Notes under the pieces: model-generated | Databases searched by the model: none | What the model was told of the DNA's origin: nothing | What the model saw: only the letters and a program-made list of their open reading frames with translations | DNA from: a virus | IMG/VR virus record: IMGVR_UViG_3300045996_001405 | Location: 1-26,867 of that record | Reading direction: 5' to 3' (one strand) | DNA: 26,867 nucleotides | Translations under genes and position numbers: made by a program | Part shown: positions 20,652 through 26,386 of the stretch, in pieces | Position numbering within the stretch: the first letter of the stretch is position 1 | Layout: the number at the start of each line of letters is the position of its first letter

Positions 20652-20672
20652 GCGTCAATACTGACGCATGGC
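20647..20672. promoter_or_regulatory. Perfect 11-bp inverted repeat over start codon
   Basis: GCCATGCGTCA (20647-20657) and TGACGCATGGC (20662-20672) with a 4-nt centre (ATAC). It includes the start codon of the 184-aa gene and its predicted -10. As DNA it is a good operator; as RNA, its 5' part would lie upstream of or at the transcript start, so a hairpin is less likely to form. Confidence 0.65.
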
Positions 20673-20686
20673 TAGCGCTCGCGCAA
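20658..20686 (-). promoter_or_regulatory. Promoter with TAGCGC palindrome, 184-aa gene
   Basis: On the minus strand, TTGCGC (20686-20681) and CAGTAT (20663-20658) are separated by 17 bp, close to a sigma-70-type promoter. TAGCGC-TC-GCGCAA (20673-20686) covers the -35 and spacer; it matches the recurring palindrome at 11 of 12 defined positions. The transcript would begin at or close to the ATG at 20651, so it is probably leaderless. Confidence 0.6.
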
Positions 20687-20689
20687 CCC

Positions 20690-21181
20690 TCATCCGGTAT
20701 ATGCCGGCCAGCCGACGCGGAGCATGTACTGGCTGAGGGTCCGACCACGATCACCCTCGACGTAGAAGTCGGCGAGCAACCGTCCCAGGTTGCCCTCATA
20801 GGACCAGGTCTCGGCCCGAATTCCCTGCTCAGAGTACATGTCGAGCCATCGGGCCACATCCTCGCCGCCCTGCGCCCAGGTGCCCGCGCGGCCGTCCGGC
20901 AGCGGCGCGCCAAGCTGCTTTCCCTTCTCCGGCGTGTTGACGTACAGGAGCCGGCAGGAGGCGCCCCGGGGGTACACCAGCGGGTCCAGGGTGATGCGCG
21001 TCCACTCGGTGAGCACGACGCCGTTGACGGCGACCGGCAGCTGGTTGCCCTCGACCCAGCCCTCCAGGTGCGCGCGGATGGTGTCGCCGTCGATGACGGA
21101 GTGGCTGAGCACAGACCAGTCGTCCCCGGTCGCATAGGGCGCGCCGGGGACGAGCTGGGCTAACGAGAGGCCGATGATCAC
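20690..21181 (-). CDS. SNase-like nuclease
   Basis: 163 aa from GTG at 21181 (GTGA overlap). Motifs follow staphylococcal nuclease: VIDGDT at 29-34, RLLYVNTPEKG at 77-87, and a GRLLADFYVEG segment at 133-143. Aligned by motif, Arg77, Glu85 and Arg134 correspond to catalytic Arg35, Glu43 and Arg87, and Asp33 to Asp21. The Asp40 equivalent is Asn82, a calcium ligand change that could lower or alter activity. No signal peptide is evident, so it probably acts inside the cell. Role in the element is unknown; phage DNA or host DNA processing is possible. Confidence 0.75.
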   Translation of the reverse strand: MIIGLSLAQLVPGAPYATGDDWSVLSHSVIDGDTIRAHLEGWVEGNQLPVAVNGVVLTEWTRITLDPLVYPRGASCRLLYVNTPEKGKQLGAPLPDGRAGTWAQGGEDVARWLDMYSEQGIRAETWSYEGNLGRLLADFYVEGDRGRTLSQYMLRVGWPAYTG

Positions 21182-21474
21182 GTGAAGAACACTCCCACGA
21201 AGTTCCCGCGGGCCGGCCCTGACACCTCCATCATGTCGAAGCTGTGCTCATCACCACAGGTGCAGGGGTTGCAGCGGTACCAGTCGACGCGGAGCTGCAG
21301 CCGGTCGATGAGCGTCTGCGCTTCGGCGTTCGCGGTGAGCGGGTCGAAGATCAGGTACTCACCTTCCTCGGCGACCAGGAAGTCGCGGAGCGCGGCCTGC
21401 GCCAGCGCCGGATCGTCGGTGCCGCGCACCAGATAGCAGCCGTCGTCGATCGGCCACACCTTGAGCTCGGTCAC
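21178..21474 (-). CDS. Hypothetical 98-aa protein
   Basis: Starts at a GTG (21474) in a GTGA overlap: VTELKVWPIDDGCYLVRGTD. A compact alpha/beta pattern follows (ALAQAALRDFLVAEEGEYLI; AQTLIDRLQLRVDWYRCNPC), with a possible metal site CNPCTCGDEH. Coupled to the nuclease gene. No family recognised. Confidence 0.6.
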   Translation of the reverse strand: MTELKVWPIDDGCYLVRGTDDPALAQAALRDFLVAEEGEYLIFDPLTANAEAQTLIDRLQLRVDWYRCNPCTCGDEHSFDMMEVSGPARGNFVGVFFT

Positions 21475-21641
21475 GAGTACTCCCCCCGCCGGTCCAGGAG
21501 GCCGTTGAGGGCGTTCTCGAAGGCGACCACGTTGTTCGCCGTGATCGGGCTGCGGCGCTGGTTGTGGATGATCCGGGCGACCTTGAGGTCCTCGTAGGCC
21601 CACTTGATGGCCTGGTCGATCTCCCTAGTTGGAGCGTTCAC
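21471..21641 (-). CDS. Hypothetical 56-aa helical protein
   Basis: Starts VNAPTREIDQAIKWAYEDLK at the GTG at 21641, with AGAAGG 7 nt upstream. Two helices are likely, the second FENALNGLLDRRGEY. It overlaps the end of the preceding gene by 17 bp and the start of the next by 4 bp. No family recognised. Confidence 0.55.
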   Translation of the reverse strand: MNAPTREIDQAIKWAYEDLKVARIIHNQRRSPITANNVVAFENALNGLLDRRGEYS

Positions 21642-21816
21642 GGTTGACCTTCTCCTCGGTGCGCCGGACGCACCACTCGTCCCAGGTGCCGCCGTGGCCG
21701 GCTTCCCAGGAGCCGCAGGGGCAGTCGGGGCAGCACATGCCGGCGGTGTCGGCGGGGTCGTGGGAGGTGTTGTAGTCGATGGCGCACGGCTGGCACATGT
21801 GCTTCTCGTCAGCCAC
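21625..21816 (-). CDS. Cys-rich 63-aa protein
   Basis: Starts VADEKHMCQPCAIDYNTSHD at a GTG (21816) with AGGAG 8 nt upstream. Cysteines at 8, 11, 28, 29, 32, 34 and 49 (CQPC; then CCPDCPC) give up to two zinc sites. It overlaps its upstream neighbour by 8 bp. Small zinc-ribbon protein of unknown role. Confidence 0.6.
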   Translation of the reverse strand: MADEKHMCQPCAIDYNTSHDPADTAGMCCPDCPCGSWEAGHGGTWDEWCVRRTEEKVNRERSN

Positions 21817-22000
21817 GGTCGTTCTCCTCGTGCCAGTCGATGTGCGTCTGCTGCGGGCTGGTCTCGATGGGCGTGAGGTCCCGCACCTTGGGGACGAGCA
21901 CACCGCAGGTGGGGCAGGCCCACCCGACGCACGTGCCGTTGAAATGGAGCTCCCGGCCGTCGAAGTCGCTCTCAGCGATCCGTGATGACACCGAACTCAC
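21809..22000 (-). CDS. C2H2-type small zinc protein
   Basis: 63 aa from the GTG at 22000 (60 aa from the GTG at 21991). It contains CPTCG (Cys29, Cys32) and HIDWH (His53, His57), a C-x2-C-x20-H-x3-H pattern, plus Cys24. The start overlaps the papain-like gene by 29 bp. The motif is convincing for one zinc site; DNA binding is possible but not shown. Confidence 0.55.
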   Translation of the reverse strand: MSSVSSRIAESDFDGRELHFNGTCVGWACPTCGVLVPKVRDLTPIETSPQQTHIDWHEENDRG

Positions 22001-22766
22001 CGCCCTCTCGTTCCAGGAGACGTTCGCCGAGCTCGTCGAGTAGCAGCACCTCGCGGGGCCACGCGGTGCCCCAGCTGTTGAGCAGCGACACCCCGGGCTG
22101 GCTGTCGGGGACCTGCAGCACCTCGCGGACGTCGTCCCAGGTGCGGGCCCACCGGTAGGTGGCGATGCCGTCCTCGGGGCTGACGAGCGCACCGAGCTCC
22201 CGCCCGGGCGCGTAGGTGCGGCCGTTGCGTAGCGCGGGGATCGCGCCGCGGGAGCGGAGCACCTCGAGGCCTGCGCGGACGCTGGTGCCCTCATAGCGGG
22301 GGCTGGCGCCGGGGTAGGAGCCCCCGGGCCACTCGTCGGAACGCTGGGCTTCCCAGTAGTGCCAGCGGGTGGTGATGTCGTAGCGCTTCCGGTTGGCGTG
22401 GGTGAGCATCCGCAGCATGGCGAACTCCACGCAGCGACCTTCGACGCCCTGGTCGTAGAACCGCCACCAGCCGTCCGAGTCGCGCACCTTGGCGTTGCGC
22501 AGGCAGACGGCGTGGCCGCCGACGAGGCGCCCCAGCGGCCGGGAGCCGAGCACCCAGGGGTGGTGCTGGAAGGTGCCGCGGGCGGGCTCCATCATCCCCT
22601 CGTACCAGTTGACGCCGGCGATCATCGACATGGACTTGGCCGGCATCGTGGCCGCGGACAGCGGGTAGCGCTCGAGGTGCTCGGTGACCTCGGAGGGCAC
22701 GCGGTCCAGGCGCTGGTCAAGGGTGATCCAGTCGCCTTTCAGGCGGGTCGGGATGATGTAGGTCAC
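21972..22766 (-). CDS. Papain-like cysteine-protease-type protein with atypical motif order
   Basis: 264 aa from GTG at 22766 (GTGA overlap), VTYIIPTRLKGDW. Three papain-family motifs are visible: GGHAVCLRN with His85, YDQGVEGRCVEFA with Gln106 and Cys112 spaced like papain Gln19 and Cys25, and LLNSWGTAWP with Asn230. The EGTSVRAGLEVLRSRGAIPA segment is also typical of bacterial C1A peptidases. In papain the order is Cys, His, Asn; here the His motif, preceded by GVNWYEGM, comes first. A permuted fold, or coincidental motifs, would explain this. There is no signal peptide. Related proteins probably exist in other actinophages, but no function is known to me. Confidence 0.55.
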   Translation of the reverse strand: MTYIIPTRLKGDWITLDQRLDRVPSEVTEHLERYPLSAATMPAKSMSMIAGVNWYEGMMEPARGTFQHHPWVLGSRPLGRLVGGHAVCLRNAKVRDSDGWWRFYDQGVEGRCVEFAMLRMLTHANRKRYDITTRWHYWEAQRSDEWPGGSYPGASPRYEGTSVRAGLEVLRSRGAIPALRNGRTYAPGRELGALVSPEDGIATYRWARTWDDVREVLQVPDSQPGVSLLNSWGTAWPREVLLLDELGERLLEREGGEFGVITDR

Positions 22767-22822
22767 TGCCTCATGCCTTCCTGTCGGGCCTCTAGCCATT
22801 CGAGGTACTCGCGGTCGGTCAC
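22763..22822 (-). CDS. Possible 19-aa peptide
   Basis: VTDREYLEWLEARQEGMRQ, from a GTG at 22822, with GTGA overlaps at both ends. It is amphipathic and helical. Its only support is the double overlap; it may couple translation between neighbours rather than act as a protein. Confidence 0.35.
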   Translation of the reverse strand: MTDREYLEWLEARQEGMRQ

Positions 22823-22923
22823 AGGGTCCCCCAGCGGCGGACGATGGCTCCGCCGACCTTCTCGTAGGCCCACAGGCCGGCCAGCTTGCCGAGTAGCAGC
22901 AGCGTCTCTCCGGTGGTCAGCAT
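22819..22923 (-). CDS. Tiny 34-aa protein
   Basis: MLTTGETLLLLGKLAGLWAY followed by EKVGGAIVRRWGTL. ATG at 22923 in a TGATG overlap and stop in a GTGA overlap. It is hydrophobic in the first half, possibly membrane-associated, and basic near the end. Small, but the overlaps support translation. Confidence 0.5.
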   Translation of the reverse strand: MLTTGETLLLLGKLAGLWAYEKVGGAIVRRWGTL

Positions 22924-23267
22924 CAGATGGTCTCCTCGTTCTTGGCTTCGGTGGGGTAGCCGGACATCTTGGGGAGGACGGAGCCACGGAGCACTGTGCC
23001 GTCATCCAGCGGCCGCGGTTCGGCCGCCGCGCTCTTGGTTCCGGCCTGGGCTGCCTCGAGCGCCCGGCGGAGGATCTCGTCGTCGAGACGCGGCTTCTCG
23101 GCCGCCTCGGCCTGTAGGAAGTCGTCGCGGAAGAGGGAGACGCTGGCGGCCTCCACGTCGACGTCGGTGAGAACCTGCACCAGCGCGTCGGTGAGGATGC
23201 GCACGACGCTGCGGGCGCCGGCGTCTTCGACGGTGACGGACAGGGTCACTTGCGTGGTTTCGGGCAT
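22923..23267 (-). CDS. Hypothetical 114-aa protein
   Basis: Starts MPETTQVTLSVTVEDAGARS at 23267 in a TGATG overlap. An alpha/beta N-terminal part (VVRILTDALVQVLTDVDVEA) precedes a charged helix (DDEILRRALEAAQAG) and a Lys/Glu-rich end. No family recognised. Confidence 0.6.
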   Translation of the reverse strand: MPETTQVTLSVTVEDAGARSVVRILTDALVQVLTDVDVEAASVSLFRDDFLQAEAAEKPRLDDEILRRALEAAQAGTKSAAAEPRPLDDGTVLRGSVLPKMSGYPTEAKNEETI

Positions 23268-23638
23268 CAGGGCTCCAGGTGGGGGTCGGGGTGGATGTGG
23301 CGCTCGAGCCGGTCGATCTTGCGCTGCAGGTCGCTGATGGTCAGCACGAGGTTGGTGATCCGGTCGAGGTCGCGCTCGTGCCGGTCGACGTGCTTCTCGC
23401 GGTCGTAGACGGCGGCGCCGCAGGCGGTGCACTCCGCCAGGTAGGTGACGTCGACGTCCTTCTCGAGCTCTTCGGCCTGCCGGCGGGCGTCCGTGATGGA
23501 GGTGGGGGCCCCGGGGGGTGGGGGCGGGGGCTTCTCGCAGTCGCAGGCGTGGCAGTGGTCGCGGCCGTGCGCGTTCTCGCTGTGGGTGCACTGGCCCCAC
23601 TTGCACAGCGGCTTGTCGTCGTCGATGAGGGCGGGCAT
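23267..23638 (-). CDS. Zinc-cluster and coiled-coil protein
   Basis: 123 aa; ATG at 23638. Residues 12-34 hold a dense Cys/His set (CKWGQCTH, HGRDHCHACDC); a Pro run (38-42) follows, then a CTAC pair at 70-73, then a likely coiled coil to residue 117 (ITNLVLTISDLQRKIDRLER). This layout suggests an oligomeric metal-binding protein. No named family. Confidence 0.6.
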   Translation of the reverse strand: MPALIDDDKPLCKWGQCTHSENAHGRDHCHACDCEKPPPPPPGAPTSITDARRQAEELEKDVDVTYLAECTACGAAVYDREKHVDRHERDLDRITNLVLTISDLQRKIDRLERHIHPDPHLEP

Positions 23639-23652
23639 CAGAATTTGACCTC

Positions 23653-23835
23653 TCAGTGGTAGAGGTTGGGGTCGGTCTCGTCGACGCGACGGTTGACCCG
23701 GTGGGCCTTGATCTCGTCGATGGAGATGACCACGACGAGGGCGGCACCGAGGAAGATCGCCAGCAAGGTGTTGTCGGCGACCCACTGTGCGAAGGTGCCG
23801 TAGACGTAGGCGATGAACTGCAGGAACTCGGTCAC
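23653..23835 (-). CDS. Single-helix membrane protein, first gene of its unit
   Basis: 60 aa from the GTG at 23835 (VTEFLQFIAYVYGTFAQWVA). AGGAG lies about 7 nt upstream. The longer frame from 23871 is rejected because its ATG is essentially at the predicted -10. A transmembrane helix spans about residues 19-40 (ADNTLLAIFLGAALVVVISI), followed by a basic stretch. Being the first gene after an operator-controlled promoter, it is likely expressed early. Function unknown. Confidence 0.65.
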   Translation of the reverse strand: MTEFLQFIAYVYGTFAQWVADNTLLAIFLGAALVVVISIDEIKAHRVNRRVDETDPNLYH

Positions 23836-23872
23836 GGTGTTCTCCTCGGTGCTCGTCGTGCGGTGTGCCAAT

Positions 23873-23901
23873 AGTCTGGCACGGTACTAGCGCACGCGCA
23901 A
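23873..23901 (-). promoter_or_regulatory. Promoter with TAGCGC palindrome, accessory unit
   Basis: TTGCGC (23901-23896) and CAGACT (23878-23873) are spaced 17 bp on the minus strand. TAGCGC-AC-GCGCAA (23888-23901), one mismatch from the palindrome consensus in its defined bases, covers the -35 and spacer, exactly as at 20658-20686. It should drive 23835 onwards. Confidence 0.6.
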
Positions 23902-23916
23902 CCCCCGGACATGGAT

Positions 23917-23948
23917 GAGGGGCCGGCGCTTCCCTTCGCCGGCCCCTC
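23917..23948. terminator. Perfect 12-bp hairpin
   Basis: GAGGGGCCGGCG (23917-23928) pairs exactly with CGCCGGCCCCTC (23937-23948) across an 8-nt loop. It lies 15 bp beyond the resolvase-like gene and just before the next promoter, so it ends the recombination unit. The stem is nearly the same as the hairpin at 9534-9565. Confidence 0.8.
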
Positions 23949-23962
23949 ACCTCGATCATGCC

Positions 23963-24322
23963 CTACCCCGCGTCGACCTCCGGGACCACCGGGAAGTACC
24001 CGGCGTCGGCCAGCAGCTGCTCGAGGTCCTCCACGCGCAGCATCGCCACCCACTCCCCGACGTTCGCCGGCCCCTGCCCCCGGCCGCGGTACACCACGAA
24101 CGGCAGCGCCGGGCCCGCCTTCGCGGCGTTCTCCCGCGTCCACCGCATCGGCTCCGGCCGCTCCGTGGCCTTCACCTCGATATACAGCCCCGGGACGCCG
24201 GTGATGTCCTCCCCCGGCAGCGACGCCGGCCGCGACTCGGCGTGCACCAGCCCCCGGGACCGCAACCGGTTGGCGAGCATCTCCTGCGTCGCGCGACCCC
24301 GCGACACCCGATGGGTGGCCAT
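23963..24322 (-). CDS. PD-(D/E)XK nuclease, Holliday-junction-resolvase-like
   Basis: 119 aa; ATG at 24322 in a TGATG overlap (MATHRVSRGRATQEMLANRL). It has a helix with E14, the acidic PGEDITGVPG (Asp39), and LYIEVKATERP with Glu49 and Lys51 in E-x-K form, then a second conserved strand (FVVYRGRG). This is the PD-(D/E)XK nuclease pattern seen in Hjc-type resolvases and VRR-type nucleases of phages. It is in the unit with RecT and YqaJ-like genes, so resolution of recombination intermediates is likely. Confidence 0.75.
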   Translation of the reverse strand: MATHRVSRGRATQEMLANRLRSRGLVHAESRPASLPGEDITGVPGLYIEVKATERPEPMRWTRENAAKAGPALPFVVYRGRGQGPANVGEWVAMLRVEDLEQLLADAGYFPVVPEVDAG

Positions 24323-24588
24323 CAGACCTCCTCCTCGTCGGGCTCCGGCTCCGGGTTGGATTCGTAGCCCATGCCGGGGAGCGCGTTCAGCGCGTCCCAC
24401 TCCTCCTGCGACACGTCGACCGGGTCAGTGGTGAACGCCACCCGATGCACCGTCTCCTGGTAGTTGGTGAGGTGCGTCACCTGGTGCGCGTTGATGACGA
24501 TCTTGCGCATCACGCTGGCCAGCAGCGCAGCGTGCCGCGCCATCGCCATGACTTCCTCGGGCGTCAGCCTCGCCTTCTCGACCGCCAT
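24322..24588 (-). CDS. Hypothetical 88-aa protein
   Basis: Starts MAVEKARLTPEEVMAMARHA at 24588 in a TGATG overlap. The N-terminal half is helical (AALLASVMRKIVINAHQV); the end is acidic (PEPEPDEEEV). It lies between the recombination and resolvase genes. No family recognised. Confidence 0.6.
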   Translation of the reverse strand: MAVEKARLTPEEVMAMARHAALLASVMRKIVINAHQVTHLTNYQETVHRVAFTTDPVDVSQEEWDALNALPGMGYESNPEPEPDEEEV

Positions 24589-24890
24589 CAGACGCGCACC
24601 TCCCGCCATGTCACGTGGTAGGTGTGCTTCACCGTCGTCCGCCGGCCGTCCCGGTCCCAACCGTGCACGTCGTGGGACAGGTCCAGCTGGTCGTACCGGC
24701 CGAGCACCGCGTCCTCCAGCGGCGGGTCGAGCGGCGCGCGAACCAGCGCGTCAGGTAGCCACTCGACGTCCTCGATAAGTTTCTGTCGACTGCGGGTGGC
24801 GGTGATCACCATCCGCGGCAGCGGCGTCGGCGGTAGCGGGGCGAGGAAGTTGGCCGCGGTGCGCAGCAGCCGCCCCAGGCGCTCAGTCAC
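24588..24890 (-). CDS. Hypothetical 100-aa protein
   Basis: GTG at 24890 overlapping the preceding gene by 8 bp: VTERLGRLLRTAANFLAPLP. It contains strand segments (RMVITATRSRQKLIEDVEWL; TVKHTYHVTWREVRV). No family recognised. Confidence 0.6.
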   Translation of the reverse strand: MTERLGRLLRTAANFLAPLPPTPLPRMVITATRSRQKLIEDVEWLPDALVRAPLDPPLEDAVLGRYDQLDLSHDVHGWDRDGRRTTVKHTYHVTWREVRV

Positions 24891-25080
24891 GACCGAACAC
24901 CGGCGGCTCGCCGTTGGCCTCGAGGCGCTCCAGCGTCTCCACGAGCGCCAGGGTGGCGTACACCTGCGCCTTGGCGACTTCGAGCGCCGGGTCGGGTGGC
25001 AGGCCCTGGCCGGCCATGTCGGCCCGCGAGATGCAGTCCATCGCGTAGCTGGCCGCCACGCTCTTGCCTTCGCTGGTCAT
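24883..25080 (-). CDS. Hypothetical 65-aa protein
   Basis: Starts MTSEGKSVAASYAMDCISRA at 25080 in an ATGA overlap. It is mainly helical (ALEVAKAQVYATLALVETLE). No family recognised; supported by coupling at both ends. Confidence 0.55.
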   Translation of the reverse strand: MTSEGKSVAASYAMDCISRADMAGQGLPPDPALEVAKAQVYATLALVETLERLEANGEPPVFGRD

Positions 25081-25268
25081 GCGTCCTCCAGGTAGATGGT
25101 CACGCACCCGTTTCGGGGGCAGTCGGTGTAGTCGCAGTGGCGCTGGTGCACGGTCAGCATGTCGGGGGCCCCCAGGGGCTCCCCCCACTCGAGGGCACTC
25201 CGGATGATCACCGGCCCCGGATCGTGGGAGTCACCCTCACGGACGACGACTCCCACACGCCGCCTCAC
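25077..25268 (-). CDS. Hypothetical 63-aa Cys/His protein
   Basis: GTG at 25268 in a GTGA overlap, VRRRVGVVVREGDSHDPGPV. The C-terminal part holds HQRHCDYTDCPRNGC (His41, His44, Cys45, Cys50, Cys55), enough for one zinc site. A 9-bp inverted repeat lies within its 5' end (25224-25256). Confidence 0.55.
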   Translation of the reverse strand: MRRRVGVVVREGDSHDPGPVIIRSALEWGEPLGAPDMLTVHQRHCDYTDCPRNGCVTIYLEDA

Positions 25269-25384
25269 AGCACGTCCGTCGACATCATGATCAGCAGGGC
25301 GCAGGCGACGAAGCCGGCGATGAACGACCCGAACGCCGTCCGGACGCGGATGTCCAGCTCGTCGCGCCGGCTCAGGGGGCTCAC
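25265..25384 (-). CDS. Tiny 39-aa membrane protein
   Basis: GTG at 25384 in a GTGA overlap with recT; VSPLSRRDELDIRVRTAFGS then one helix, FIAGFVACALLIMMSTDVL. The stop is in a GTGA overlap with the next gene. It is one of several single-helix peptides in the window. Confidence 0.5.
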   Translation of the reverse strand: MSPLSRRDELDIRVRTAFGSFIAGFVACALLIMMSTDVL

Positions 25385-26211
25385 CGGATCTCACCCGTCT
25401 GGGTGTCCACCACGTCGGCGTGCACCTCATCGGCTGCGCCGGCGCCGTTCACCGCGAGCCGCTCGATGTGCTGGGGCTCCGGGGCGGGGTCGGTGGCACG
25501 TTCGGCGTGCGCCTTGTACAGCTCGGCGCCGTGCTTCTCGTCGACGTGCAGCGCGGTCTGCATGTTCGCCGTCTTCGGGATCAGCTTGAACAGCTGCCGG
25601 ATGCAGGTCTTCTTCTCCATCCACCGCTGCGGGTCGTCGATCTTCCCCGATGGACCTTCGCGGCCGGAGCGCAGCTTCTTCACCTCGTCGGGGGTGAGGA
25701 CGACCCACTGCTCGGCGCCGGTGGACAGGCGTGCGTGGGCGTAGTAGAGGACCGGGGTGCCCTTGTCGGCGGGCTTGACGGTGCGGTTTTTCTTGTGCCG
25801 CAGGTAGCCGCCGGTGCCGAGTACCTCGTCGAACTCGTCGGCTTCGTAGACGGCTTCGACGGTGAGGCCGGCGGCCATGGGGTGCTGCCAGAACAGTTTG
25901 ATCATGCCCTGATAGCCGACGATGAGCTGCGTCTCGGAGCCGTAGGGCACCAGGTAGGCCTCCCCGGTGGGGGTGTTCGGCTCCAGACCGAGAGCAGCGG
26001 CGGTGAGCAGCGCCCCGGCGAAGGACATCTGGTCGGTCTCGGCCAGCTTGGGCGTCTGACGGACCGCGGTGAGCGCGAGGCGGGTGACGCGGTCCCCGGA
26101 CAGGTGTGCGGGCAGCGCGCGGGCGATCTGCGGGCCGAGCTGCTCGATGAACCGGGACCGGTTGGTCATCGCCTGTTCGCGCTTGGCGACCGCTGAGGTC
26201 AGGTCAGCCAT
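25381..26211 (-). CDS. recT: RecT-type single-strand annealing protein
   Basis: 276 aa; ATG at 26211, overlapping the previous gene by 8 bp. It has features of the RecT/Bet family: FAGALLTAAALGLEPNTPTG, EAYLVPYGSETQLIVGYQGM, IKLFWQHPM, and RWMEKKTCIRQLFKLIPKTA. These are the usual sequence blocks of RecT (phrases like 'LGLEP', 'YLVPY', 'GYKGMI'). It anneals complementary strands during phage recombination, partnering the YqaJ-like exonuclease upstream. The C-terminal 40 residues are variable. Confidence 0.9.
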   Translation of the reverse strand: MADLTSAVAKREQAMTNRSRFIEQLGPQIARALPAHLSGDRVTRLALTAVRQTPKLAETDQMSFAGALLTAAALGLEPNTPTGEAYLVPYGSETQLIVGYQGMIKLFWQHPMAAGLTVEAVYEADEFDEVLGTGGYLRHKKNRTVKPADKGTPVLYYAHARLSTGAEQWVVLTPDEVKKLRSGREGPSGKIDDPQRWMEKKTCIRQLFKLIPKTANMQTALHVDEKHGAELYKAHAERATDPAPEPQHIERLAVNGAGAADEVHADVVDTQTGEIR

Positions 26212-26386
26212 GGTGTACCTCCGAGTTGATGTAGGTCAGGAGGCGCTGGAAGGCCTCGTAGCTGGCGTCGGTGGGGTCGTCGAAGCCGAAGTTGTCGAGG
26301 ACCATCGCGAGGTCCTGAAGGGACACTGTGATGGTCAAGCTGGGGTCGATCGTTTCTGGCTGCTCAGGGGGTGTCGGTTGGGGCAT
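26204..26386 (-). CDS. Hypothetical 60-aa protein between exonuclease and recT
   Basis: Starts MPQPTPPEQPETIDPSLTIT at 26386, with AGGAAG 6 nt upstream, overlapping the exonuclease end by 23 bp and recT by 8 bp. A helical C-terminus (ASYEAFQRLLTYINSEVHHG) is likely. It separates two genes that are usually adjacent; a small accessory partner is possible. Confidence 0.6.
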   Translation of the reverse strand: MPQPTPPEQPETIDPSLTITVSLQDLAMVLDNFGFDDPTDASYEAFQRLLTYINSEVHHG

